DNA from: Isoptericola dokdonensis DS-3
Lineage (GTDB): Bacteria > Actinomycetota > Actinomycetes > Actinomycetales > Cellulomonadaceae
Assembly: GCF_001636295.1 (NCBI RefSeq)
Contig: NZ_CP014209.1
Location: 2,170,001 to 2,234,000, forward strand
Direction of reading: 5' to 3'
DNA: 64,000 bases
The notes below the pieces were generated by a model. It made no database searches and had not been told where the DNA came from. It saw only the letters and a list, made by a program, of their open reading frames with translations. The position numbers and the translations under genes are program-made. Of this stretch, positions 1-7,188 are shown piece after piece. Within the stretch, counting starts at the first letter, position 1; the number at the start of each line of letters is the position of its first letter.

Positions 1-768
1 GCGCAGACCCCCCTTGAGGCCGTCGTCCTCACCGCCCACACCGGGCAGGAACGCGCCCGCGCTCCCGTCCGGCGCCACCTCCCTGATGGGGACGTAGAAG
101 CAGTGCACGCCGTGGTTCACGCCGTTCGTGATCAGCTGCGCGAACACCGTCGCCGCCGTCGCGTGCACGGCCGCGTTGCCCAGGTAGTCCTTCCACGCGC
201 CCCGGAACGGGGTGTGCAGGACGAACTCCTCGGTCGCCGGGTCGTACGTCGCCGTGGTGCCGATCGAGTCGACGTCCGAGCCGTGGCCCGTCTCCGTCAT
301 CGCGAACGCGCCCGGCACCGACAGGTCCATCGCGCCCGGCAGCAGGCGGTCCTGCTGCTCCGGGGTGCCCAGGTGCAGGATCGCCGCACCGAACAGGCCC
401 CACTGCACGCCCGACTTGATCTGCAGCGACGGGTCCGCCGCGACGAGCTCGGTGAAGCACGCCAGGTTGGCGCCCGGCTTGTCGAAGCCGCCGAGCCGCT
501 CTGGGAAGGCCAGCCACGACAGCTTGTCGTCGGAGGCCACCATGGCGCGCATCTGCTCGAGCGTGCGCTCGCGGTGCTCGGCCGGGGTGAGGGACTCGTC
601 CTTGGCGTAGTACGGCTCCCCGGCGCGGGCGCGGGCGCGACGACGCTCCTCGGGCCAGCGGCCCAGCAGCAGCTCGGCGAGGCCCGCCACGTCGACGCGC
701 GCCGTGGTGGCGTCGTCGGGTCCGGCGTGGTCGTCGTGGCCGGTGGCGGGTGCGGACGTCGTCGTCAT
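1..768 (-). CDS. acyl-CoA dehydrogenase/oxidase, N-terminal part
   Basis: This is the N-terminal 256 codons of a flavin-dependent acyl-CoA dehydrogenase/oxidase; the rest lies beyond the left edge. The enzyme would introduce the first alpha-beta double bond of beta-oxidation in the cytosol. Residues 155-165 read AMTETGHGSDV, the flavin/substrate-binding signature shared by acyl-CoA dehydrogenases and oxidases. The segment FPERLGG near residue 88 is also typical. The ATG at 768 overlaps the TGA of the upstream TetR gene by one base (TGATG), so the two are translationally coupled. Together with the divergent thiolase, reductase and hydratase genes the set resembles the mycobacterial fadE5-fadA2-fabG4-htdX neighbourhood. 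Which of oxidase or dehydrogenase it is cannot be settled from this half. Confidence 0.85.
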   Translation of the reverse strand, partial: MTTTSAPATGHDDHAGPDDATTARVDVAGLAELLLGRWPEERRRARARAGEPYYAKDESLTPAEHRERTLEQMRAMVASDDKLSWLAFPERLGGFDKPGANLACFTELVAADPSLQIKSGVQWGLFGAAILHLGTPEQQDRLLPGAMDLSVPGAFAMTETGHGSDVDSIGTTATYDPATEEFVLHTPFRGAWKDYLGNAAVHATAATVFAQLITNGVNHGVHCFYVPIREVAPDGSAGAFLPGVGGEDDGLKGGLR

Positions 769-1496
769 CAGGACTCCTGCGCGGTCTCGGGGTTGTCAGG
801 GGTTTCAGGGGCGTCGGCGGGACGCCGGGTCGCGGCGCCGTCGTGGTGGAGGACGCCGACGGGGCCGGTCCACAGCCAGGCGGTGACCTGCTCGACCAGC
901 TCGTCGCGGGTGTGGCCCTCGGCGCGGGAGTGCGCCAGCCACCACTCGCCCGAGCCGCGCACGAAGCCGACGGCTCCGGCGGCCCAGGCGGCGGCGGTCG
1001 TGGCGGGGACGCCGGCGGCCTGCGCGAACGGGTCGGCGACCAGCGTGATCACAGAGTCGAGGTAGGCGCCGAGCGCTTCCGTACGACCGTCGTCGGACTC
1101 GTTGCCACCGATGGCCGTGCGCGTCACGAACCAGTAGACGTTCGGCGAGCTCTCGATGGTCTGGAGGTAGGTGCGCACCATGGCGCGCAGCGCCGCGTTC
1201 GGCGTGGGCGCCTCGTGGGCGGCCTCGGCGAGCCGGCGGTGCATCCCGCGCACGACGCTCTCGGCGACGGCGAGCCGCAGCCCGGCCTTGTCGTCGAAGT
1301 AGCGGTAGAAGATGGACTTGGAGGTGCCGGCGATCGCGGCGATCTCGTCCATCGAGGCGCCGGGGCCGAGCTCGTGCACGGCCCGTCGGGCCTCCCGCAC
1401 GAGCGTGGCCTTGCGCTGGGCGCGATGATCGTCCCACCGGGTCGACCGCCCGTCGGGCCTGGGTCGCGCCTGGTGGCCGTCCGTCGTGACCGTCAT
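768..1496 (-). CDS. TetR-family transcriptional regulator
   Basis: This 242-residue protein has an N-terminal TetR DNA-binding domain at about residues 28-75, including SMDEIAAIAGTSKSIFYRYF, the classic TetR helix-turn-helix. The C-terminal ligand-binding part is family-variable. It is divergent from the thiolase-fabG-maoC operon, and its stop overlaps the start of the acyl-CoA dehydrogenase gene. It is therefore likely an autoregulated repressor of the whole fatty-acid cluster, perhaps responding to acyl-CoA; the ligand is inference. A purine-rich AGGGGGTGG lies just upstream of the ATG at 1496. A perfect 10-bp inverted repeat in the divergent intergenic region is the obvious binding site. 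Confidence 0.9.
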   Translation of the reverse strand: MTVTTDGHQARPRPDGRSTRWDDHRAQRKATLVREARRAVHELGPGASMDEIAAIAGTSKSIFYRYFDDKAGLRLAVAESVVRGMHRRLAEAAHEAPTPNAALRAMVRTYLQTIESSPNVYWFVTRTAIGGNESDDGRTEALGAYLDSVITLVADPFAQAAGVPATTAAAWAAGAVGFVRGSGEWWLAHSRAEGHTRDELVEQVTAWLWTGPVGVLHHDGAATRRPADAPETPDNPETAQES

Positions 1497-1525
1497 CGGC
1501 CACCCCCTGTGATCCGTCTCACGAG

Positions 1526-1550
1526 ACTCACAGTATCAGGTACTGTGAGT
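1526..1550. promoter_or_regulatory. TetR-type operator in the divergent promoter region
   Basis: The arms ACTCACAGTA (1526-1535) and TACTGTGAGT (1541-1550) are perfect reverse complements around the 5-base spacer TCAGG. The site lies between the TetR start (1496) and the thiolase start (1586), where it would cover both promoters. This is the size and symmetry expected for a TetR dimer pair. Binding by the adjacent regulator is inferred, not shown. Confidence 0.75.
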
Positions 1551-1585
1551 ACTACCTGAAATCGACCAGTGTGAGGAAGCACTCC

Positions 1586-2917
1586 GTGGCCACTCGTCAG
1601 ACCACCGCCACGACGGAGACCGGCGTCCGCGACGCCGTCGTCGTCGGCGGCAACCGCATCCCGTTCGCCCGCGCCGGCAAGAAGTACGCCGACGCGTCCA
1701 ACCAGGAGATGTTCACCGCCGCGCTCGACGGCCTCGTCGCGCGGTTCGGGCTCCAGGGCGAGCGCATCGGCGAGGTCGTCGGCGGCGCCGTCCTCAAGCA
1801 CTCCCGCGACTTCAACCTCGTGCGCGAGTCCGTGCTCGGCTCCGCCCTGCACCCCGCCACCCCCGCCTTCGACCTCCAGCAGGCCTGCGCCACCGGGCTC
1901 GAGGCCACCATCACCGTCGCCAACAAGATCCGGCTCGGCCAGATCGACTCCGGCATCGCCGGGGGCACCGACACCATCTCCGACGCGCCCGTCGCCGTCA
2001 GCGAGGGCCTGCGCCGCGTCCTGCTCGAGGCCCAGCACGCCAAGACGCTCCAGGCCCGCCTCAAGGCGCTCGCCAAGCTGCGCCCGAGCGACCTCAAGCC
2101 GCTCGTGCCCGCCACCGACGAGCCCCGCACCGGCCTGTCCATGGGTGAGCACCAGGCCATCACCGCCGCGCGGTGGGGCATCACCCGCGAGGCGCAGGAC
2201 CAGGTCGCGCTCGCCAGCCACCAGAACATGGCCGCCGCGTGGGACTCCGGGTTCTTCGACGACCTCGTCACCCCGTTCCGCGGCCTCACGCGCGACGACA
2301 ACGTCCGCGCCGACACCTCCGCCGAGAAGCTCGCCGGCCTCAAGCCCGTCTTCGGCCGGTCCCTCGAGACCCCCGCCACCATGACGGCCGGGAACTCCAC
2401 CCCGCTCACCGACGGTGCCTCCACCGTGCTGCTCGGGTCCCGCGAGTGGGCCGAGGCCCACGACCTGCCCGTCCTCGCGCGGTTCGTCGACGCCGAGACC
2501 GCCGCCGTCGACTTCGTGCACGGCCACGAGGGCCTGCTCATGGCACCCGCGCACGCCGTCCCGCGCCTGCTCGCCCGCAACGGCCTCACCCTCGCCGACT
2601 TCGACCTCGTCGAGATCCACGAGGCGTTCGCCTCCACCGTGCTGACGATCCTCGCCGCGTGGGAGGACGACGACTACTGCAAGAACGAGCTCGGCCTCAC
2701 CGGCGCGCTCGGCAGCGTCGACCGCGACCGCCTCAACGTCGCCGGGTCGTCGCTCGCCGCCGGCCACCCGTTCGCCGCCACCGGCGGCCGCATCGTCGCC
2801 ACCACCGCCAAGCTCCTCGCGCGCAAGGCCGCGGAGACCGGGAAGCCCGCCCGCGCGCTCATCTCGATCTGCGCCGCCGGCGGCCTCGGCGCCACCGCCA
2901 TCCTCGAGTCCGCCTGA
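1586..2917 (+). CDS. acetyl-CoA C-acyltransferase (thiolase, FadI/FadA2-like)
   Basis: The 443-residue thiolase would cleave 3-ketoacyl-CoA with CoA, the last step of beta-oxidation. The nucleophilic cysteine is C101 in QQACATGLEA. The catalytic histidine is in IHEAFAST, and the second cysteine is in ICAAGGLGA near the C-terminus. I chose the GTG at 1586 because GAGGAAG (1573-1579) sits six bases upstream; an in-frame GTG at 1571 would start inside that ribosome-binding site. The length and the KKYADASNQEMF region suit the longer FadI/FadA2 type. It is the first gene of an operon with the FabG4-like reductase 17 bp downstream and the MaoC hydratase, and is probably controlled by the operator just upstream. 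Confidence 0.92.
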   Translation: MATRQTTATTETGVRDAVVVGGNRIPFARAGKKYADASNQEMFTAALDGLVARFGLQGERIGEVVGGAVLKHSRDFNLVRESVLGSALHPATPAFDLQQACATGLEATITVANKIRLGQIDSGIAGGTDTISDAPVAVSEGLRRVLLEAQHAKTLQARLKALAKLRPSDLKPLVPATDEPRTGLSMGEHQAITAARWGITREAQDQVALASHQNMAAAWDSGFFDDLVTPFRGLTRDDNVRADTSAEKLAGLKPVFGRSLETPATMTAGNSTPLTDGASTVLLGSREWAEAHDLPVLARFVDAETAAVDFVHGHEGLLMAPAHAVPRLLARNGLTLADFDLVEIHEAFASTVLTILAAWEDDDYCKNELGLTGALGSVDRDRLNVAGSSLAAGHPFAATGGRIVATTAKLLARKAAETGKPARALISICAAGGLGATAILESA

Positions 2918-2934
2918 CCCCGGAAGGAGACGTC

Positions 2935-4275
2935 ATGACCGACCGCTACGCCCAGGCCGTGAACTCCGGGTTCACCAAGACCCTCGCCAAGAAGCTCGGC
3001 CTGCCCCGTCCCGCGATCCTGCGCCGGTACCGCGACGGCGACCCGCTCACCGTCGGCCCCGTGCTCGTCCTCGCGGACGCCGCCTCCAAGGCCGACGCCG
3101 ACGCCGTCGCCCGGACGCTCCTCGGCTGGGACCTCGACGTCCGCCGCGACCACCACGACGACGTCCGCTGGGGCGCCGTCGTCGTCGTCCTCACCGAGGC
3201 CGCCGAGCCCACCGCCGTCACCGAGCCCGTCCTCGCCGTCGGCTCCGTGCTGCGCTCCCTCGCCGGCAACGGCCGCGTCGTCACCGTCTCGCGGGCCCCC
3301 GCCGCCGACGACTCCCCTGCCGTCGCCGCCACCCGGCAGGGCGTCGACGCCGTCGTGCGCTCGCTCGGCAAGGAGCTGCGCGGCGGGTCGACGTCCAACG
3401 GGATCGTGCTGACCGACGACGTCGAGGTGGGCCACCCGTCGGTGCTCGCCACCCTGCGGTTCTTCCTGTCCGCCAAGAGCGCGTACGTCGACGGGCAGCT
3501 GCTGCGCGTGGGCACGGCCGACGCCACGGGCATCGTCGGGGACCGGGCGCTCGACGGCCAGGTCGCCGTCGTCACCGGTGCCGCCCGCGGCATCGGCGCG
3601 GCCATCGCCCGCACCCTCGCCCGCGACGGCGCCATCGTCGTCTGCGTCGACGTCCCCGCCGCGGGCGAGGCGCTCGCCGCCACCGCCAACGCCGTCGGCG
3701 GCACGACGCTGCAGCTCGACGTCACTGCCGACGACGCCGGGCAGCGGATCCTCGACCACGCCCGCGAGCGCCACGGCCGCCTCGACGTCGTCGTGCACAA
3801 CGCCGGCATCACGCGGGACAAGCTGCTCGCGAACATGAAGCCCGCGCAGTGGGAGTCGGTCGTGGCGGTCAACCTCGCCGCGCAGCTGCGCATCAACGAG
3901 GTGCTGCTGGCTGCCGGGATCGACGGGCTGCGCATCGTGTCCCTCGCCTCGACGTCCGGCATCGCCGGGAACAAGGGGCAGACGAACTACGGGTTCTCCA
4001 AGGCGGGCGTCATCGGGCACACCCGTGCCACCGCGCGCCTGCTCGCCGCGAGCGGCGGCACCGCCAACGCCGTCGCGCCCGGCTTCATCGAGACCGAGAT
4101 GACGTCCCGCATCCCCTTCGCGACCCGCGAGGTGGCGCGCCGCATCCCGTCGCTCGCGCAGGGCGGTCAGCCGGTCGACGTCGCCGAGGCCATCGCGTTC
4201 CTCGCCTCTCCCGCCGCCGCGGGCGTCAACGGGCAGGTGCTGCGCGTGTGCGGCCAGCACCTGGTGGGCCAGTGA
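2935..4275 (+). CDS. 3-oxoacyl-CoA/ACP reductase, FabG4-like, high molecular weight
   Basis: This 446-residue short-chain dehydrogenase is about 200 residues longer than ordinary FabG and matches the two-domain FabG4 architecture. An N-terminal degenerate Rossmann-like domain (about 1-200) is followed by a complete SDR domain. The cofactor loop TGAARGIGAA lies near residue 209. The catalytic Ser is in SLASTSG, with Y352 and K356 in YGFSK. It would interconvert 3-ketoacyl and 3-hydroxyacyl thioesters in the cytosol. The ATG at 2935 is preceded by GGAAGGA. Its TGA overlaps the GTG start of the MaoC gene in GTGA, so the two products are made together and probably act on the same acyl-CoA pool. 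Confidence 0.9.
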   Translation: MTDRYAQAVNSGFTKTLAKKLGLPRPAILRRYRDGDPLTVGPVLVLADAASKADADAVARTLLGWDLDVRRDHHDDVRWGAVVVVLTEAAEPTAVTEPVLAVGSVLRSLAGNGRVVTVSRAPAADDSPAVAATRQGVDAVVRSLGKELRGGSTSNGIVLTDDVEVGHPSVLATLRFFLSAKSAYVDGQLLRVGTADATGIVGDRALDGQVAVVTGAARGIGAAIARTLARDGAIVVCVDVPAAGEALAATANAVGGTTLQLDVTADDAGQRILDHARERHGRLDVVVHNAGITRDKLLANMKPAQWESVVAVNLAAQLRINEVLLAAGIDGLRIVSLASTSGIAGNKGQTNYGFSKAGVIGHTRATARLLAASGGTANAVAPGFIETEMTSRIPFATREVARRIPSLAQGGQPVDVAEAIAFLASPAAAGVNGQVLRVCGQHLVGQ

Positions 4276-5309
4276 CGGCCGCGCCCTGGCGCACCGGCGC
4301 CGGGCAGGTGCTGCACGTCGAGACCCAGCAGACCCTGCCCGGCCTCGCCGGCCTGTACGCCCGCGGCGCCGCGGCGTCCGGTCGTATCGCGGCCGGTCGG
4401 GCGCTGCCGTCGCTGCCTGTCATCGGCTCGGGCTCGCCGGACCACGCGGAGCGGCCGCTCGTGCTGCCCACCGTGGCGCTGCGCGTCTCCGGCGTCACGA
4501 CGTCCGAGCTGCGCGGCCACCTGCGCGACTACCAGCGGCTGCTGCACGAGCCCGTCAGCGAGGTGCTGCCCGCCGGGTACCTGCACGTGCTCGCGTTCCC
4601 GCTGGCCACCGCCGTCATGGTGCGCGGGGACTTCCCGCTGCCCCTGCTCGGCATGGTGCACCTCGCCAACCACGTGGAGATGCGCGGGCCCGTGCGGCTC
4701 GGCGACGTGCTCGAGGTGCGCGCCTGGGCCGAGAACCTGCGGCCCCACCGTCGCGGCGTCCAGGTGGACCTCGTCACGGAGATCCGGCCCGACGGCGACG
4801 ACTCCGGCCTGCCGCTGTGGCGCGGGATCTCGACGTACCTGGCGAAGGGGTTCACCGCGCCCGAGCCCGACGAGGCCGACGAGGCCGACGAGCCCTCGGT
4901 GACCGGCGCCGACCGCGCCGGGGAGCCGGCCGCGCGGGACGAGGCGTGGGCGCCGCCGCTGCCGACCGGACGGTGGGCCCTCGGCCCCGGGACCGGCCGC
5001 GCGTACGCCGCCGTGTCCGGCGACCGCAACCCCATCCACCTGTCGTCGCTGTCAGCCAAGGCGTTCGGGTTCCCCCGCGCCATCGCGCACGGCATGTACA
5101 CCGCCTCCCGGGCGCTGGCCGACGTTGGGCACGCCCGCGGCGACGCCTACCGGTGGACCGTGGAGTTCGCGCAGCCCGTGCTGCTCCCCGGCACCGTGGA
5201 CGTCGCCGTCATGCCGGAGCTCACCGAGACGCCGGACGGGTTCGGCTACGTCGGCTGGAACGCCCGCCGCGGACGGCGGCACTTCCGCGGCGAGGTCACC
5301 CCGCTGTAG
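4272..5309 (+). CDS. MaoC-like (R)-specific enoyl-CoA hydratase, HtdX-like
   Basis: This 345-residue protein belongs to the MaoC/hydratase-2 family. The catalytic dyad is visible as D251 and H256 in SGDRNPIH, followed by the GFPRAIAHGMY segment typical of double-hotdog hydratases. The N-terminal half looks like a degenerate hotdog copy, as in HtdX. An acidic Asp/Glu/Ala linker near residues 197-208 joins the halves. It starts with GTG at 4272, overlapping the reductase stop by four bases. It would hydrate trans-2-enoyl-CoA to 3-hydroxyacyl-CoA, completing the dehydrogenase, hydratase, reductase and thiolase set in this cluster. Six bases separate it from the convergent membrane-protein gene. 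Confidence 0.88.
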   Translation: MTAAPWRTGAGQVLHVETQQTLPGLAGLYARGAAASGRIAAGRALPSLPVIGSGSPDHAERPLVLPTVALRVSGVTTSELRGHLRDYQRLLHEPVSEVLPAGYLHVLAFPLATAVMVRGDFPLPLLGMVHLANHVEMRGPVRLGDVLEVRAWAENLRPHRRGVQVDLVTEIRPDGDDSGLPLWRGISTYLAKGFTAPEPDEADEADEPSVTGADRAGEPAARDEAWAPPLPTGRWALGPGTGRAYAAVSGDRNPIHLSSLSAKAFGFPRAIAHGMYTASRALADVGHARGDAYRWTVEFAQPVLLPGTVDVAVMPELTETPDGFGYVGWNARRGRRHFRGEVTPL

Positions 5310-5315
5310 CCCGGC

Positions 5316-5864
5316 TCAGGCAGGTGCCGGCGCCGGGTCGACGACGTCGAACCGGCGCCGCACCACCCACACGAGCACGAGGAAGCAGACCAGCACCGCC
5401 AGCGTGGCCAGCGCGAACAGCAGCACGAGCACCACCGTCGCGCCCATCACCGGCACGGTCGTCGCACCACCGGTCAGCAAGGACAGGACCAGGGAGACCG
5501 CCGACGTCACGACGTCGGCGGCACGGATCGCCCGCGCCCGACCGGCGAGGGTCGGGTGCTCGAACGCCGCCGCCCTCGCCACCACCGTGCAGACCCCGAA
5601 CACCACGACGGTGATCGCCACGGTCTCGACCGCCGTCTGGATCATCCCCGGCGTGCCGGTGACCACCTGGGCGAGGGAGCCGATCCCGCCGACCACCGCC
5701 CCGCCGAACGCGGCGCGGAACCAGGGATCGACCGCCCGCAGCCGCCCCGTCCCGATCACCGCGAGCAGCCACCCCACGGCGTCCACCACCAGGTCGAACC
5801 CGTCGACCCGGATGTCGACGACCACGATCAGCAGGCCCCAGAACAGGAACGTCATCGGTCTCAT
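5316..5864 (-). CDS. small multi-pass membrane protein of unknown function
   Basis: I do not recognise the family. The 182-residue product has hydrophobic stretches at about residues 5-20, 28-40, 55-100 and 125-165, consistent with four or five membrane helices. A basic VRRR near the C-terminus suggests a cytoplasmic tail. It starts at ATG 5864, or at ATG 5855 three codons later. The -10-like TACCGT lies eight bases upstream, so the message may be leaderless or nearly so. It is convergent with the maoC gene. The decamer-repeat DNA starts 67 bp upstream of its start codon. No catalytic motif is visible. Confidence 0.7.
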   Translation of the reverse strand: MRPMTFLFWGLLIVVVDIRVDGFDLVVDAVGWLLAVIGTGRLRAVDPWFRAAFGGAVVGGIGSLAQVVTGTPGMIQTAVETVAITVVVFGVCTVVARAAAFEHPTLAGRARAIRAADVVTSAVSLVLSLLTGGATTVPVMGATVVLVLLFALATLAVLVCFLVLVWVVRRRFDVVDPAPAPA

Positions 5865-5930
5865 GGACGCGAACGGTAGCGGGTCCGTGTCGTGACCGGC
5901 GTCACGCGCCCATCCCGCGTCCTCCCGCGA

Positions 5931-6120
5931 GTCAGCACTGTTCGACGCCAGTCAGCGCAGGTCGGCGCGAGTCAGCGCAGGTCGGCGCCAGTCAGCGCAG
6001 GTCGGCGCCAGTCAGCGCAGGTCGGCGCCAGTCAGCGCAGGTCGGCGCCAGTCAGCGCAGGTCGGCGCCAGTCAGCGCAGGTCGGCGCGAGTCAGCGCGG
6101 GTCGGCGCGAGTCAGCGCTC
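5931..6120 (+). repeat. array of 19 tandem 10-bp units, consensus GTCRGCGCNR
   Basis: The sequence is an uninterrupted row of 10-bp units in which GTCAGCGCAG alternates with GTCGGCGCCA or GTCGGCGCGA, giving an apparent 20-bp period. The first two units (5931-5950) are degenerate. The last unit (6111-6120) contains the stop codon of the acetyltransferase gene. There are no unique spacers, so this is not CRISPR. The 10-bp period places every unit on the same face of the helix. The same decamer recurs in the opposite orientation at 6799-6838 and 6962-7041. Confidence 0.9.
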
Positions 6121-6690
6121 GATGGCGGCGAGGCGGGCCTCGAGCCCGGCCCGCACGTCCGGCCACTCGTCGTCGACGATGCCGTAGTAGGCGGTGTCCC
6201 CCACCGAGCCGTCAGCGGCCACCCGATGCTTGCGCAGCACGCCCTCGGGCCGGGCCCCCAGCCGCTCGATGGCGGCGCGCGAACGGAGGTTGCGCGCGTC
6301 GGCGCGCAGGGCGACCCGCTGGACCTCCCAGACGTCGAAGGCGTGCGTGAGCAGCGCGAGCTTGGAGGCCGGGTTGGTCGGCCCGCCCCACCACTGCCGC
6401 CCATAGAACGAGTAGCCGATCTCGACACGCCGCTGCGCGGGCACGTGGTCGTAGAACCTGGTGGAGCCGCGCACCTCGCCCTCCGGGCCGACGACGACGA
6501 AGGCGTACGTGCCGTCGGCAGCCAGCGCGGCGTCGACCATCGCCTCGACGTCGGCCACCGTGCGAGGCGGCGGGGACACCATGCCGAACCAGAGGTCCGC
6601 GTCGATGAGGGAGAGCAGGTCGGCGGCATGCTGCCGCTCCAGCGGTTCGAGTCGGAGCCCGTGGGCGGTGAGTCGCAGGCCGTGTCGCAC
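6112..6690 (-). CDS. GNAT-family N-acetyltransferase (RimJ/RimL-like)
   Basis: This 192-residue protein has the RimJ/RimL layout: LRLEPLERQHAADLL at the start, a central strand region with YAFVV and IGYSFYGRQWWG, and ALRADARNLRSRAAIERLGA at the acetyl-CoA-binding end. It would transfer acetyl to a protein N-terminus or small-molecule amine; the substrate is unknown. I placed the start at GTG 6690, because GGAAGG lies eight bases upstream; GTG 6696 would leave only two bases. Its stop codon lies inside the last unit of the decamer array, and a second and third array lie upstream of it. The gene is therefore bracketed by repeats of opposite orientation. Confidence 0.82.
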   Translation of the reverse strand: MRHGLRLTAHGLRLEPLERQHAADLLSLIDADLWFGMVSPPPRTVADVEAMVDAALAADGTYAFVVVGPEGEVRGSTRFYDHVPAQRRVEIGYSFYGRQWWGGPTNPASKLALLTHAFDVWEVQRVALRADARNLRSRAAIERLGARPEGVLRKHRVAADGSVGDTAYYGIVDDEWPDVRAGLEARLAAIER

Positions 6691-6798
6691 GGGCACATCC
6701 TTCCGCGCTTCGGGCGCCGACGACGACAGGTTTCGCCGTGACGTCCGCCCTCGGTACCGACGCTGCGGTCGACGAGGTGCGCTGCGCCGTCGTGACCC

Positions 6799-6838
6799 AC
6801 GCTGACTCACGCCGCCCTGCGCTGGCTGGCGACCGGCC
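6799..6838 (-). repeat. four decamer-repeat units in inverted orientation
   Basis: ACGCTGACTC, ACGCCGCCCT, GCGCTGGCTG and GCGACCGGCC are reverse-complement versions of the GTCRGCGC decamer seen at 5931-6120, kept in strict 10-bp register but more diverged. Confidence 0.65.
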
Positions 6839-6853
6839 GATCGCGCCGCAACG

Positions 6854-6949
6854 TTCCTCAGGCATCCCGACCTGGAAGCCCCAGGTTCGGCGGCCCGACC
6901 GGTAGCGACCGCACACCTCCTCACCAGTCGCGCTACGAAGCCTGAGGAA
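6854..6949. other. foldable three-way-junction element
   Basis: Three nested inverted repeats fold this 96-bp stretch into a three-way junction. The outer stem pairs TTCCTCAGGC (6854-6863) with GCCTGAGGAA (6940-6949). Inside are ACCTGG/CCAGGT (6870-6875 with 6881-6886) and GTAGCGAC paired with GTCGCGCTAC (6902-6909 with 6927-6936, two-base bulge). It lies between two decamer clusters in the 498-bp gene-free stretch 6691-7188. I match it to no known RNA family. A structured RNA or a DNA cruciform are both possible. Confidence 0.5.
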
Positions 6950-6961
6950 GTGCGCACCCGC

Positions 6962-7041
6962 GCGCTGACTCGCGCCGTCGTGTGCTGACTGGCCAAAGTT
7001 TGCGCTGACTCGCGCCGCCCTGCGCTGACTCGCGACGGACA
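6962..7041 (-). repeat. eight decamer-repeat units in inverted orientation
   Basis: Units in strict 10-bp register include GCGCTGACTC three times (6962, 7002, 7022), with GCGCCGTCGT, GTGCTGACTG and GCGCCGCCCT between them. They are the reverse complement of the array at 5931-6120. The unit at 6992-7001 is degenerate. Confidence 0.75.
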
Positions 7042-7045
7042 GAGG

Positions 7046-7134
7046 TCGGGTGAGGGCGGGAGGGGTGCTCGCGAGAGCAGAGGGAGCGCAGCGACCGATT
7101 CATTCGAGCGAGCACCTCTCCCGCCCCCACCCGG
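7046..7134. repeat. long imperfect inverted repeat upstream of the amidase
   Basis: A 26-bp arm at 7046-7071 pairs with 7109-7134 with three mismatches, all compatible with G-U pairing in RNA. The loop is 37 bases. There is no T-run, so it is not a canonical terminator. It may be an intergenic palindromic repeat or a roadblock between the repeat-rich region and the amidase promoter. Confidence 0.6.
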
Positions 7135-7140
7135 CCGGAC

Positions 7141-7174
7141 GCACCGACCGCACCGACCGCACCGACCGCACCGG
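7141..7174 (+). repeat. 9-bp tandem repeat GCACCGACC
   Basis: Three perfect copies and a partial fourth copy of GCACCGACC lie directly upstream of the amidase -10 element, in the position where a -35 region would be. Copy-number change here could alter promoter activity; that is speculation. Confidence 0.75.
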
Positions 7175-7176
7175 TC

Positions 7177-7182
7177 TAGGGT
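7177..7182 (+). promoter_or_regulatory. -10 element of a leaderless amidase promoter
   Basis: TAGGGT lies exactly six bases before the ATG at 7189, and no ribosome-binding site is present. This spacing recurs at about a dozen genes in the window and points to leaderless transcription. Confidence 0.55.
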
Positions 7183-7188
7183 CGAGAG

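Noticed and set aside
5931..6120. CRISPR array
   Set aside because: The units are contiguous 10-bp repeats with no unique spacers, and no cas gene is in the window.
6112..7041. Mobile cassette defined by the inverted decamer arrays
   Set aside because: The bracketing is suggestive, but without a recombinase, attachment site or an empty-site comparison it cannot be called a mobile element.
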